Below are positions 52,748 to 62,951 of a stretch of 64,000 nt of DNA, piece by piece. The DNA is from Streptomyces fragilis (lineage in GTDB: Bacteria; Actinomycetota; Actinomycetes; Streptomycetales; Streptomycetaceae), in assembly GCF_003112515.1 (NCBI RefSeq), contig NZ_BEVZ01000002.1:1860001-1924000 (forward strand). Reading direction: 5' to 3'. Both the position numbers and the translations under genes were made by a program. The notes under the pieces were generated by a model. It had not been told where the DNA came from. It saw nothing but the letters and a program-made list of their open reading frames with translations, and made no database searches. How positions within the stretch are numbered: the first letter of the stretch is position 1; every line of letters starts with the position of its first letter.

Positions 52748-54058
52748 ATGACCACTGTTCACAGGTCCGCGCGGACGAGGGCGGTCGCGCTCGTCGCGGC
52801 GGTCAGCGCCGTCTCGCTCCTCGCCGGCTGCAGCGACAGCGAGGAGTCCGTCACCGGCGGCGGCAAGAAGGACGGCAAGGTCGTCATCACCATGGGCATG
52901 TACGGGGTGATGGGCTTCAAGGAGACCGGCCTCCTCGAGCAGTACGAGAAGGATAACCCGAACGTCGACATCCAGGCCGAGGTGGCCGGCGACGAGCAGA
53001 CCTACTACACCGCCCTGCAGACCAAGCTCGCCGCGGGCAAGGGCCTCAAGGACATCCAGGGCATCGAGATCGGCCGTGCCAAGGAGATAGTCGACACCCA
53101 GGCCACGAAGTTCGCGGACTTCAAGGGCATGGCGGGCACCGACCACTTCCTCCCCTGGAAGCAGGCCCAGATCACCACCAAGGACGGCAAGGTCCTCGGC
53201 CTGGGCACCGACATCGGCCCGATGGCCGTCTGCTACCGCAAGGACCACTTCGAGGCGGCCGGCCTGCCCACCGACCGCGAAGAGGTCGCCAAGCTGTGGG
53301 AGGGCGACTGGAAGAAGTTCGTCGAGGTCGGCAAGACCTTCAAGAAGGACTTCAAGGGCGACAAGGTCTCCTACATGGACGCCACCAGCGGCCTGTTCAA
53401 CGCCATGATCTACGGCAACTCGGAGCAGTTCTACAACGAGCAGGGCGAGCTCATCTACAAGGACAACCCGGTCATCCAGGAGGCGTGGGACCTCGCGGCC
53501 GACGCCGCCGAGGCCGGCCTGTCCGCCAAGCTGCGCCAGTTCCAGCCGGGCTGGGACCCGGGCCTGTCCAACGGCACCTTCGCCACCACCGTGTGCCCGG
53601 CCTGGATGCTCGGCCACATCGGCGAGAAGGCCGGTGACAAGAACAAGGGCAAGTGGGACGTCGCCAAGGCCCCCAAGGGCGCCAACTGGGGCGGCTCCTT
53701 CCTCGGCGTGGTCGAGCAGAGCCCGGTGAAGGAGGAGGCCAAGAAGCTCGTCGCCTGGCTGACCGCGCCGGAGCAGCAGGCCCACATCTTCAAGAAGCAG
53801 GGCAGTGTGCCGTCCTCCCAGGTCGCCCTCGACGACCCGGCCGTCAAGGACAGCACCTCCGAGTACTTCAGCAACGCCCCGATCGGCCAGATCTTCGGCG
53901 AGGCCGCCCAGGAGATCCCGGACAAGCAGGTCCTCGGCCGTAAGGACGGCACCATCAAGGACACCTTCTCCCAGGGCCTGACCCTGGTGGAGCAGGGGAC
54001 CGCGCGTGCCAAGGCGTGGGAGACCACCTCGGAGCGCATCGAGAAGGCGGTCGGCTGA
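52748..54058 (+). CDS. Sugar ABC transporter substrate-binding lipoprotein, CebE-like family 1
   Basis: 436 residues. Lipoprotein signal peptide with lipobox LLAGC (about 24-28), then a family 1 solute-binding fold. EAAGLPTDREEVAKLWEG, GWDPGLSNGTFATTVCPAWMLGHIG (in pieces) and APKGANWGGSFLGVVEQS are close to CebE of Streptomyces, which binds cellobiose and cellotriose. Because it heads an operon ending in a GH1 beta-glucosidase, the substrate is very likely a beta-glucoside such as cellobiose. GGAGGAAAAG upstream of ATG 52748. Confidence 0.92.
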   Translation: MTTVHRSARTRAVALVAAVSAVSLLAGCSDSEESVTGGGKKDGKVVITMGMYGVMGFKETGLLEQYEKDNPNVDIQAEVAGDEQTYYTALQTKLAAGKGLKDIQGIEIGRAKEIVDTQATKFADFKGMAGTDHFLPWKQAQITTKDGKVLGLGTDIGPMAVCYRKDHFEAAGLPTDREEVAKLWEGDWKKFVEVGKTFKKDFKGDKVSYMDATSGLFNAMIYGNSEQFYNEQGELIYKDNPVIQEAWDLAADAAEAGLSAKLRQFQPGWDPGLSNGTFATTVCPAWMLGHIGEKAGDKNKGKWDVAKAPKGANWGGSFLGVVEQSPVKEEAKKLVAWLTAPEQQAHIFKKQGSVPSSQVALDDPAVKDSTSEYFSNAPIGQIFGEAAQEIPDKQVLGRKDGTIKDTFSQGLTLVEQGTARAKAWETTSERIEKAVG

Positions 54059-54079
54059 CCGACGCTCCTCCCGGCCGCC

Positions 54080-54112
54080 CCGGGCCCGCCGGCCGCACGC
54101 CGGCGGGCCCGG
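54080..54112 (+). other. Intra-operon stem-loop after the binding-protein gene
   Basis: A perfect 14-bp stem (54080-54093 with 54099-54112) and a 5-base loop lie between the binding-protein and permease genes, the same place as the hairpin at 16812-16848 in the arabinose operon. It probably stabilises the upstream message or causes partial termination. Confidence 0.75.
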
Positions 54113-54150
54113 AGCCCGGCTCGTACATCTGCTCTCAGGAAGGAAGTCCG

Positions 54151-55143
54151 GTGGCCACCTCCACCACCAAGGCCCAGACCGGCGAGGGACGCGAAGGTCC
54201 TGCCCCCAAGCCCGGCTCCGACGGCGGGCGCCGTCGCGGCGCGCTGCTGCACCGGCTGGACATCAAGGGCGCGCCCTACGCGTTCGTCGCGCCGTTCTTC
54301 GTCGTGTTCGCGGCGTTCAGCTTCTACCCGCTCGTGTACACCTCCTGGATCTCGCTGCACCGGGTGGAGCTGGCCACTCTGGACATCATGGAGTGGGTGG
54401 CGTTCGACAACTACGTGGCGCTCTGGAGCGACTCGCGGTTCTGGAACGCGCTGGGCAACACCATCACCATCGGCATCATCTCCACCGTGCCGCAGCTGCT
54501 GATGGCTCTCGGCCTCGCGCACCTGCTCAACTTCAAGATGCGCGGCTCGCTGTTCTTCCGCGTCGCCTCGCTCGTGCCGTACGCCACCTCGGTCGGCGCC
54601 GCGGCCCTGGTGTTCACCATGCTCTTCGAGCGCGACTTCGGCATGATCAACTGGGCGCTCGGGGCGGTCGGCATCGACCCGGTGAACTGGGAGTCCGACA
54701 AGTGGCCCGCCCAGCTCGCGATCTCCACGATCGTCATCTGGCGCTGGACCGGCTACAACGCGCTGCTCTACCTGGCCGCCATGCAGGCCATCCCCGCCGA
54801 GCGCTACGAGGCCGCCGGCATCGACGGCGCCTCCCGCTGGCAGCAGTTCATCCACGTCACGGTACCCGGGATCCGCTCCACGGTGGTCTTCACCATCGTG
54901 CTGTCCACCATCGGCGCGACCCAGCTCTTCGGCGAGCCGCTGATCTTCGGACAGGGCCCCAACGGCATCACCGGCGGCGCGGACAACCAGTACCAGACGC
55001 TGGGCCTCCTCCTTTACGAGGAGGGCTGGAAGAACTACCAGATGGGCCGCTCCGCGACCGTCGCCTGGGCGATGTTCCTGCTCCTCATCATCGTCTTCGC
55101 GGCCCAGGCACTGATCAAGCGCCTGCGCTCCCGCACGTCCTGA
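54151..55143 (+). CDS. Sugar ABC transporter permease (CebF-like)
   Basis: 330 residues with 6 predicted membrane helices after a 35-residue cytoplasmic lead. PYAFVAPFFVVFAAFSFYPL opens the first helix; the EAA loop is YEAAGIDGASRWQQFIHVTVPG in pieces, which docks the ATPase. GTG at 54151 follows AGGAAGG. The second gene of the operon. Confidence 0.93.
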   Translation: MATSTTKAQTGEGREGPAPKPGSDGGRRRGALLHRLDIKGAPYAFVAPFFVVFAAFSFYPLVYTSWISLHRVELATLDIMEWVAFDNYVALWSDSRFWNALGNTITIGIISTVPQLLMALGLAHLLNFKMRGSLFFRVASLVPYATSVGAAALVFTMLFERDFGMINWALGAVGIDPVNWESDKWPAQLAISTIVIWRWTGYNALLYLAAMQAIPAERYEAAGIDGASRWQQFIHVTVPGIRSTVVFTIVLSTIGATQLFGEPLIFGQGPNGITGGADNQYQTLGLLLYEEGWKNYQMGRSATVAWAMFLLLIIVFAAQALIKRLRSRTS

Positions 55144-55155
55144 CCAGGAGACTCC

Positions 55156-56085
55156 ATGACCACAGAAAGCCTCTCGGTCCGGACGAACGCACCGGCCGGG
55201 ACCACCAACCCGGTGAAGACCCCCGCCGGCCGCCCCGGCCGCTTCGCGCTGCGCCAGCGCGCCGGCCGCCAGCACCACGCGGGCCCGCTCGCCTACATCC
55301 TGCTCGGGATCACCGCGCTCCTGTCGATCTTCCCGCTGTACTGGACCATGGTGGCCGCGTCCACCGACAACACCCGGGTCAGCGAGACCCCGCCGCCGTT
55401 CCTGCCCGGCCCCAACCTCTTCAGCAACCTCGCCCGCGCCTGGGACGAGGCGGCGATGGGCAAGGCCATGATCAACAGCCTGATCGTGGCCGGTGTCATC
55501 GCGATGTCCACGGTGATGTTCGCGACGCTGGCCGGGTTCGCCTTCGCCAAGCTCCGCTTCAAGGGCCGCAACGTCCTGCTGATGCTGGTCATCGGCACCA
55601 TGATGGTCCCGCCGCAGCTGGGCGTCGTGCCGCTGTTCATGATGATGGCCGAGCTGGGCTGGTCGCAGCAGCTGCCCGCCGTCATCTTCCCCACCCTGGT
55701 GAGCGCGGTCGGCGTGTTCTTCATGCGCCAGTACCTCTCCGAGGCGCTGCCCGACGAACTCGTCGAGGCCGGCCGCATCGACGGCGCCCACTCGCTGCGC
55801 ATCTTCTGGAGCATCGTGCTCCCCGTCGCACGGCCAGCGATGGCGGTGCTCTTCATGATCACGTTCGTGCACGCCTGGAACGACTTCTTCTGGCCGTTCG
55901 TCGTGCTCGACATGACCAACCCCACGGTCCCCGTCGCGCTCACCCAGCTCAGCGCGGGCTACATCCGCGACCAGTCCCTCATCATGGCGGGCGCGCTGCT
56001 GGGCACCCTGCCCCTGCTGGTGATGTTCATCGTCTTCGGCCGGCAGATCGTCAGCGGCGTCATGGCGGGCGCCGTCAAGGGCTGA
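55156..56085 (+). CDS. Sugar ABC transporter permease (CebG-like)
   Basis: 309 residues, 6 membrane helices. The EAA loop is [21 protein letters not shown]; the helix before it, [17 protein letters not shown], is typical. It starts 13 bases after the previous stop. The operon carries no ATPase, so import probably depends on a shared MsiK-type ATPase encoded elsewhere, as is known for cellobiose uptake in Streptomyces. Confidence 0.94.
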   Translation: MTTESLSVRTNAPAGTTNPVKTPAGRPGRFALRQRAGRQHHAGPLAYILLGITALLSIFPLYWTMVAASTDNTRVSETPPPFLPGPNLFSNLARAWDEAAMGKAMINSLIVAGVIAMSTVMFATLAGFAFAKLRFKGRNVLLMLVIGTMMVPPQLGVVPLFMMMAELGWSQQLPAVIFPTLVSAVGVFFMRQYLSEALPDELVEAGRIDGAHSLRIFWSIVLPVARPAMAVLFMITFVHAWNDFFWPFVVLDMTNPTVPVALTQLSAGYIRDQSLIMAGALLGTLPLLVMFIVFGRQIVSGVMAGAVKG

Positions 56086-56137
56086 ACCGCCGCAGGTCCC
56101 CCTCCCCCTCCTTCCTTCGAACGTGAAAAGGAAACAC

Positions 56138-57574
<1,437 letters not shown>

Positions 57575-57632
57575 CGGTCCGGCCACCGACCTGGTGCGGC
57601 GTCCCTCAGCCCGCACGGCGCCGCACCGCGGA

Positions 57633-57672
57633 CCCGCCCCCGAACGCCCGCTCTCCCGGGCCCGGGGGCGGG
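57633..57672 (+). terminator. Terminator after the beta-glucosidase operon
   Basis: A 10-bp perfect stem (CCCGCCCCCG with CGGGGGCGGG) enclosing 20 bases, followed by CCTGTTTCTC, about 60-100 bases past the stop. Confidence 0.6.
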
Positions 57673-57707
57673 CCTGTTTCTCCGCCCGGCCGACCGGCCG
57701 GCACCGC

Positions 57708-58052
57708 TCACTCCAGCAGGCCGAGCTCCGTGTCCGGCCTGCACTGCGGGCACGGCTGCACACCCTCGGCCAGGGCGCGCAACGCCTGCTCCCGCGCGAC
57801 CGCCCGGCTGCGCCTGCCGCCGCTCCAGCACCCGCCGACGTGCACGTACACGGGGGAGCTTCCGCCGAGCCCGTGCTCGACCAGCCACTGCGCCTCCGGC
57901 TGCCCGTCGCGGTCCGCGCGCCGCCGGACCACCGCCATGCGCTGCTCCTCCTGCACGATCCACCGCCGGGTGCGCTCGAGGTCGCGCAGCTGCACCCTCT
58001 CCAGGAAGCGCAGGAGGGCGAGCCGTGAGGGCTCGGCGTCGGACTCGGTCAC
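57708..58052 (-). CDS. DUF6233 family protein
   Basis: 114 residues of a Streptomyces-specific family: RLALLRFLERVQLRDLERT, WIVQEEQRM, then VYVHVGGCWSGGRR and the C-terminal Cys pair LAEGVQPCPQCRPDTELGLLE. The two Cys positions suggest a small structural metal site. Unknown function; many copies occur per Streptomyces genome. GTG at 58052 follows a TATACT -10 (58065-58060) by 7 bases, so it is probably a leaderless message. Confidence 0.85.
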   Translation of the reverse strand: MTESDAEPSRLALLRFLERVQLRDLERTRRWIVQEEQRMAVVRRRADRDGQPEAQWLVEHGLGGSSPVYVHVGGCWSGGRRSRAVAREQALRALAEGVQPCPQCRPDTELGLLE

Positions 58053-58059
58053 ATATTCG

Positions 58060-58065
58060 AGTATA
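58060..58065 (-). promoter_or_regulatory. -10 box TATACT of the DUF6233 gene (leaderless start)
   Basis: TATACT on the minus strand, 7 bases before the GTG start codon at 58052. The usual -10 to start-site distance puts the transcription start at 58053, so the message would have no 5' untranslated region. No good -35 was found. Confidence 0.5.
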
Positions 58066-58169
58066 CGTTCGAACGCCTCGGGCGGTGTCCGGCCACCCCC
58101 GGAAACCGCGGGGCGGCCCCTGCCCTCACGCGCCGGACGCCCGGGGCCGCCCCCTCCTAGACTTGCCGG

Positions 58170-59264
58170 ATGCCAGGCAGCAGGCCCGCACCCCTGGGCG
58201 GAACCCGGACGCTCACCGACACCTACCGCCGCTTCGCCGTGTCCGACGCGGCCAAGGCCTCACCGCTGTCCGCGCGCGTCGCCCTCGCCCTGGGCGCCTC
58301 CGCCCGGGCCCTGCGCGTCGTCGAGACGGCACCCGCGCACCGACGGAGCCCTCGGCTCATCCTCTCCGTCCTGCACGACCTCGCCCTCGCCGGCCGGGCC
58401 CCAGGGCTGGTGGCCGCCTACCGGACCGGGGACGCCGAGGCCGCCGCCGCGGCAGCGGTCGACACCCTGCTGGGCATGGCCGACGAGGTCGTGGCCACCG
58501 CCGCGCGGCGCCGGGCGCCGGCCGAGGCGACCGGGCGCCACACCGTCCTGCGCCCGGTCGTCGCCGAAGCCGCGCACCGCCTCGCCGCCGACGCGGTCGC
58601 ACTGATCGACCTGGACTGCGCCGCGGGCTTCAACCTCGACGTCCATCGCGTGGCCGTCACCTACGGCAACGGCCGGACGTTGGGCGACCCCTCGTCGCCC
58701 GTGCGCCGCGCCGCCTCGGTCGTGGGTGGCCGGCGCCTGCCGGAGCGAGCCTTCCCCCAGGTCGTCGCACGCCTCGGCCTCGACGCGCACCCCGTCGACG
58801 TCACCGACGAGGCCGAGGCCCGGTGGCTGCGCGCCGGCCGGTGGCCGGACCGGCCGGAGGAGATCGCCGCACTCGAGGCGGAGGTCGCCCTGGCGGCCGC
58901 GGACCCTCCGAGGCTCCTGGCCGGTGACGTGCTCGACACGCTGCCCGAGGCGTTCACCCGGGTGCCCGCCGGCGCCCTCCCCGTGGTGACCACCACCTGG
59001 GCGCTCTCCCGCCTGCGCCGCCAGGACCGCCTGCGCTTCCTGGACCTCCTGCGGGACGCCGCGCGCGGCCGGCCGGTGGCCTGGGTGTCCGCGGAAGGGG
59101 TCGGGGTCGCCCCCACGGTCCCCACCCTGGGCGACCGCCCCGCCTCCGGCCACAGCATCCTCGGCCTCGCACTGTTCGACGGACCGGGCGCCCTGACCGC
59201 GGCGGTCGGCCGGTGCTGGGCCCGGGGCCGCATGCTGACCTGGCTGGCCGACGACGCCGACTGA
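58170..59264 (+). CDS. DUF2332 family protein
   Basis: 364 residues. DTYRRFAVSDAAKASPLSARVA opens the family and ALIDLDCAAGFNLDVHRVAVTYG in pieces holds the core [LI]xDLGxSAGxNL-like glycine loop, resembling a SAM-binding Rossmann motif. VVTTTWALSRLRRQDR and WVSAEGVGVAP near the end also fit. DUF2332 proteins are found in Streptomyces and relatives; a methyltransferase role is only suggested by the loop. ATG at 58170; no strong ribosome site seen. Confidence 0.8.
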   Translation: MPGSRPAPLGGTRTLTDTYRRFAVSDAAKASPLSARVALALGASARALRVVETAPAHRRSPRLILSVLHDLALAGRAPGLVAAYRTGDAEAAAAAAVDTLLGMADEVVATAARRRAPAEATGRHTVLRPVVAEAAHRLAADAVALIDLDCAAGFNLDVHRVAVTYGNGRTLGDPSSPVRRAASVVGGRRLPERAFPQVVARLGLDAHPVDVTDEAEARWLRAGRWPDRPEEIAALEAEVALAAADPPRLLAGDVLDTLPEAFTRVPAGALPVVTTTWALSRLRRQDRLRFLDLLRDAARGRPVAWVSAEGVGVAPTVPTLGDRPASGHSILGLALFDGPGALTAAVGRCWARGRMLTWLADDAD

Positions 59265-59313
59265 CGACTCCGCGCCCGGCCCCGTCAGTCCCCTCGGGCC
59301 CCGCCCGGGCTTC

Positions 59314-59928
59314 CTACCAGTTCCGCCCCTCGGGCAGACGGTCCAGCTCAGGGGCGGACAGGTGCAGCACCTCGTAGCGTTCCGTCGCCTCCTCGTCGGC
59401 CGCGGACGTCCGCGCCCACAGGACGAAACGCAGCAACCGCCAGTGGTACGGGTCGACGGCCAGCGCGGCGGTGTGCACACCGTCGAGCCGGGACAGGCGG
59501 CGCAGCTCCTCGGTCTCCCGCTCGACCAGCGCGGACAGGCCCAGCCCCGTGCCGTCCGGATCGGCGTCCGCGGCCACCGCGGTCAGCCGCCGCGACGCCG
59601 CCCGGACCGGAGCGGTACGCGCCGGTCCGGCGTGGCAGGCGATGCCCGTCCAGTGCAGCACCTGGGGCCGGCCGAAGTCGCGCACGATGTTCTGGAAGCC
59701 GCCACCGCCGACCAGGAAGCGGGCCATCGCCCCCGGCTCGTTCCACAGGTAGAACGGCGCGTACTGGTTGACCGGGGAGCCGTCGACCCCGCGCTCGCGG
59801 ATCGCGTAGGCCTTCAGCCCCAGCCCGGCGCGGTCGTCCAGGACGTGACCGCCCCTGGCCACGCGGTCGCGGACGATCCCCATGTCGTAGTCGGCGGGCA
59901 GGGTGATCTCGTACTGCTGGGCGTACAC
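59314..59928 (-). CDS. DUF4865 family protein
   Basis: 204 residues starting (V/M)YAQQYEITLPADYDM, the exact opening of DUF4865. Other markers are HVLDDRAGLGLKAYAIRERG, QYAPFYLWNEPGAM and FGRPQVLHWTGIA. The fold is unrelated to known enzymes and the function is unknown; such genes are often adjacent to TetR regulators. GTG at 59928 with GGAAGG 8 bases upstream is preferred; an in-frame ATG at 59976 overlaps the TetR stop (ATGA) and would add 16 residues. Confidence 0.85.
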   Translation of the reverse strand: MYAQQYEITLPADYDMGIVRDRVARGGHVLDDRAGLGLKAYAIRERGVDGSPVNQYAPFYLWNEPGAMARFLVGGGGFQNIVRDFGRPQVLHWTGIACHAGPARTAPVRAASRRLTAVAADADPDGTGLGLSALVERETEELRRLSRLDGVHTAALAVDPYHWRLLRFVLWARTSAADEEATERYEVLHLSAPELDRLPEGRNW

Positions 59929-59972
59929 GGCGGTGACCTTCCGAAGGGGTGGGCGGGGACCGGCGGGGCCGG

Positions 59973-60539
59973 TCATGGGCGGACGTGCGCCGCGAGCAGT
60001 CCCAGCACACCGTCCACGGCCTGGTCGAACGGCTGCGCCGACGCGGCGGCACGCGCCAGGACGTACCCGCCCTGCAGCACCGCCACCGTCGTCGCGGCCA
60101 CGGCCCACGGGTCCAGCCCGGCGTCCAGCTCACCCCGCTCACGCCCCTCGGCCAGCACCTGTGCGAGCCGTTCGCGCAGCCAGGCCAGAGTCCGGTCCAC
60201 CGGCTCCCGCAGCGCGGGGTCCGCCATGACCTCCGGGTCCTGGGTGAGGCGCCCGATCGGACACCCCCTCAGCACGTCCCGCTCACGGCGCAGATAGGCG
60301 GTCACGCGCTCCACGGACGTTCCGGTCCCGGACAACTGCTCCTCGGCCCTGGCGCGCGTCTCCTCGGCCGTCCGGCCGATGGCGGCCAGCGCCAACTCCC
60401 GCTTTCCGGCGAAGTGGTGGTACATGCTGCCCTGCCCGACACCGGCGCGCTGCTGGATGCCCTTCGGGCTGATGCCGGTGTAACCGCGCTCCCACAGCAG
60501 TTCGCGGGTGCTTTCGACGAGACGTTCCGCAGCGTTCAC
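59973..60539 (-). CDS. TetR family transcriptional regulator
   Basis: 188 residues. HTH: LLWERGYTGISPKGIQQRAGVGQGSMYHHFAGK in pieces, with the usual YHHF near residue 40. A TetR_C_33-like C-terminal domain (AAYLRRERDVLRGCPIGRLTQDPEVM) matches the LmrA/YxaF-like group. Followed by the DUF4865 gene as a two-gene unit it probably controls. GTG at 60539 is used; ATG at 60554 (five codons earlier) is inside the presumed operator. Near-palindrome at 60549-60566 is the candidate operator. Confidence 0.88.
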   Translation of the reverse strand: MNAAERLVESTRELLWERGYTGISPKGIQQRAGVGQGSMYHHFAGKRELALAAIGRTAEETRARAEEQLSGTGTSVERVTAYLRRERDVLRGCPIGRLTQDPEVMADPALREPVDRTLAWLRERLAQVLAEGRERGELDAGLDPWAVAATTVAVLQGGYVLARAAASAQPFDQAVDGVLGLLAAHVRP

Positions 60540-60548
60540 GCGAGCAGT

Positions 60549-60566
60549 GTACATACCAGTAGGTAC
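60549..60566. promoter_or_regulatory. Candidate TetR operator GTACATACCAGTAGGTAC
   Basis: An 18-bp near-palindrome (7 of 9 base pairs match), 10 bases upstream of the TetR GTG start, fitting autoregulation. Confidence 0.6.
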
Positions 60567-60701
60567 AGAACTCTGCCCGTGCTTGACGGAGTTCGGCCTC
60601 GCGACCCTGTGCCGGAGGGCTCCGAACACGAAGGAGCCTCACGGCCACGGCCGACACACGAGCCGACGGCGGTGTCGGACCCCGCTCGTACGATCATCCG
60701 C

Positions 60702-61235
60702 ATGTCAGACGCCTTTACCGTGCTGTGGACCCACGAACGATGCCGAGCCCTGCGCAAGGCCGGCAAGGTGGGGGAGCGGCCGCCGGTCGCCTTCAGCGGA
60801 GCCCACACCTCGCTGCCCGCCTGGTCACGTGCTCGCGCGGGCGACGAGGTGTACGCGCTCCACGTCGACCGGCGCGTCGTCCACGTCGTCACCCGCATGC
60901 GCGTGACGGACCGCGAGCGCGGCGCGTGCTGCGGCACCCCGCCCACCGGTTGGCAGGACCAGGCCCACCCCGGTCACCACGACTGGTGGATGCTCGGCGC
61001 GGACGGCTGCGGCTCCGAACCGGTGCACGTCGACGCCACACCGGTCCGCTTCGACCTGCCCGTTCCCGGCGACCTCCTGGCGACCCTCACCTGGCGCAAC
61101 CTCAAGGGGAGGACCCGCCGGCTCAAGCACGTGACCGACGGTCTCCTGGAGAACTCGATCGGCATCCAGGGCTTCTACCGCCTCACCCCCGAATCGGCAG
61201 CCGATCTGGCCGCGCTCGTCGGCACCGCCACCTGA
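60702..61235 (+). CDS. Conserved hypothetical protein (177 aa)
   Basis: Soluble protein with no membrane segment. Blocks FTVLWTHERCRALRKAGKVG, GDEVYALHVDRRVVHVVTRM (in pieces) and GHHDWWMLGADGCGSEP suggest a small beta-rich domain with several histidines and cysteines. The C-terminal half has FDLPVPGDLLATLTWRNLKG, then TRRLKHVTDGLLENSIGIQG. I recognise no family. ATG at 60702 is the first codon of a well-biased frame. Divergent from the TetR gene across about 160 bases. Confidence 0.72.
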   Translation: MSDAFTVLWTHERCRALRKAGKVGERPPVAFSGAHTSLPAWSRARAGDEVYALHVDRRVVHVVTRMRVTDRERGACCGTPPTGWQDQAHPGHHDWWMLGADGCGSEPVHVDATPVRFDLPVPGDLLATLTWRNLKGRTRRLKHVTDGLLENSIGIQGFYRLTPESAADLAALVGTAT

Positions 61236-61401
61236 GGCGGCCCGCGCGGACGACCCCGCCCACTTCACCCCCACGTCCTGTCCTGGTTCCTGGTGGGAGA
61301 TCGACCGGCTCCGCACAGCGACTGCCCACCACGATCCGACGCCGCGTCATCTCGGACCGGTGCACGCGTGTCCGTGAACCTCGGCTCCGAGCCCGTTCGC
61401 C

Positions 61402-62079
61402 CTACCGCCGCCCGACACCGAGCACATGGCCGATCGCAGCGACGACGTCCGGAGCCACATGGGTCGGCCGGCAGGAGTCCCCGGCCCACGCCCGGCCGTT
61501 CGACACCCACACGCTCGACAGCCCGAGTGCGGCGGCCCCCGCGATGTCGGCACGGGCCGAGTCGCCGATCACCCACGCGCCCGGCAGGGACGCTCCGACG
61601 GCCTCCGCGGCCGCCCGGAAGATCGCCGGGTCGGGCTTCGCGCAGCCCACCGTCTCGGACACCACCCAGCCGTGCACCAGCCGGTCGATACCGGTGCGGC
61701 GCATCTTGGCCTCCTGCTGCGCCGTGCGCCCGTTCGTCACGACCACACAGGTCCAGCCCTCGTCGACGGCCCGCGTCAGCGCCTCCCGGACGCCGGCGGT
61801 CAGCACCACCCGGTCGGCCGCACCCCGGTCCACCAGGGCGTGCACCGCCGCGGAGGACGCCCGCCCCCGGTACCGGTCGAGAAGGGCCGCCGCCACGTCA
61901 CGGAGCGTGGCGTAGCCGCCCGCGTCGAGCGCCATCGCCCACGCCAGATCGTCCGCGGGCAGACGCTGCTCCGCCAGGAACGCCGCGACGGCCGCACGGA
62001 ACGCGGCGTCACGGTCGATCAAGGTGTTGTCGAGATCGATCATCAGCAGGCCTGCTCCGGCCACGACATGCCGCGTCAT
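61402..62079 (-). CDS. HAD superfamily hydrolase
   Basis: 225 residues. Motif I LMIDLDNTLIDRD (D15, D17), motif II VVVTNGRTAQQ, motif III Lys in VGCAKPDPAIF and motif IV VIGDSARADIAGA are complete, so it is a phosphatase-type HAD enzyme with a helical cap (residues about 25-85). Likely substrate a small phosphate ester; unknown. The ATG at 62079 overlaps the stop of the nucleotidyltransferase (ATGA), so the two are coupled. Confidence 0.9.
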   Translation of the reverse strand: MTRHVVAGAGLLMIDLDNTLIDRDAAFRAAVAAFLAEQRLPADDLAWAMALDAGGYATLRDVAAALLDRYRGRASSAAVHALVDRGAADRVVLTAGVREALTRAVDEGWTCVVVTNGRTAQQEAKMRRTGIDRLVHGWVVSETVGCAKPDPAIFRAAAEAVGASLPGAWVIGDSARADIAGAAALGLSSVWVSNGRAWAGDSCRPTHVAPDVVAAIGHVLGVGRR

Positions 62080-62864
62080 CGGCGAGTCCCTTCCGTCGTC
62101 CCCGCGCCACCGGCGCCCGTCGACTCGATCCCGGCGAGCACGTACGCCACCAGGGCGGGCACCCGCGCGCGCAGTTCCGCGTCCCAGGTCTCCTCGTCGT
62201 ATCCGCAGTGGAGGTAGAGGTGCCTGGCATGCCCCAGGACCGGGCGGAGCGCCGGCGGCAGGCGCCTCAGCACCCAGTCGGCCGCGGCGTCCTTGCGCCC
62301 GACGCGGCCGGTCGCGAGCGTGTACCAGACACGGGCCAGGGTCAGCAGGACGTTGCGGGTGTCCTCCTCGACGCCGTCGAGCAGACCGGGCACCCCCTCG
62401 AGACACGCCCGCACGACGTCCGCGTACGGGACCTCGTCCAGAACCCGGGCCGGTGCCGGACCGGCGAGCGGACGGTCACCGGCCAGCACCATCCCGACCG
62501 TCAGCGCCAGGTCGGGCATGCGCTGCGGCCGTGGCACCAGCCCGGCCTCGTACGTGTCCCTCAGCCACTCGCCGTAGAGGAAGTCGCCCTCCGGCGCGTA
62601 CCGCCACGGCCGCAGCTGCGAACGGACGACCACGGTGACCTCGAGCGGGCGGAGCCCGTGGCGGGAACCGGAGACCGGCAGCAACCCGGCGAGCAGGGCC
62701 CGCTGTCGCCCCTCGTCCATGCCCCCGCGGGTGACGAGCAGCACGTCGACGTCACTGGCCGGCCGCCACCCACCGAGCACGGCGGACCCGTGCAGGTAGG
62801 CGCCGACGAGATCGTCCCCCAGTACCGCCTCGGCGAGGCGCACGACTTCCCGCGTCTGGTCCAC
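62076..62864 (-). CDS. Nucleotidyltransferase, aminoglycoside/streptomycin adenylyltransferase-like (DUF4111)
   Basis: 262 residues. The nucleotidyltransferase motif is YLHGSAVLGGWRPASDVDVLLV (about 23-44, hG-G/S then D-x-D). The C-terminal half (DUF4111) has VPYADVVRACLEGVPGLLDG and NVLLTLARVWYTLATGRVGRKD, as in AadA (ANT(3'')) enzymes that adenylylate streptomycin or spectinomycin. Whether it confers resistance here is not known. GTG at 62864. It is translationally coupled to the HAD hydrolase that follows. Confidence 0.87.
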   Translation of the reverse strand: MDQTREVVRLAEAVLGDDLVGAYLHGSAVLGGWRPASDVDVLLVTRGGMDEGRQRALLAGLLPVSGSRHGLRPLEVTVVVRSQLRPWRYAPEGDFLYGEWLRDTYEAGLVPRPQRMPDLALTVGMVLAGDRPLAGPAPARVLDEVPYADVVRACLEGVPGLLDGVEEDTRNVLLTLARVWYTLATGRVGRKDAAADWVLRRLPPALRPVLGHARHLYLHCGYDEETWDAELRARVPALVAYVLAGIESTGAGGAGTTEGTRR

Positions 62865-62910
62865 CCCACGAGCATCGCCGCCGAAACTCCTCGGCGCACG
62901 GCCTTTTCCG

Positions 62911-62932
62911 CGGCCCCGGCCCTCCGGGGCCG
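62911..62932. terminator. Hairpin terminator
   Basis: A 9-bp stem CGGCCCCGG/CCGGGGCCG and a CCCT loop, 20-41 bases past the stop of the saccharopine-dehydrogenase-like gene. Confidence 0.65.
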
Positions 62933-62951
62933 GGGGAGCCCCGGGTGACCG

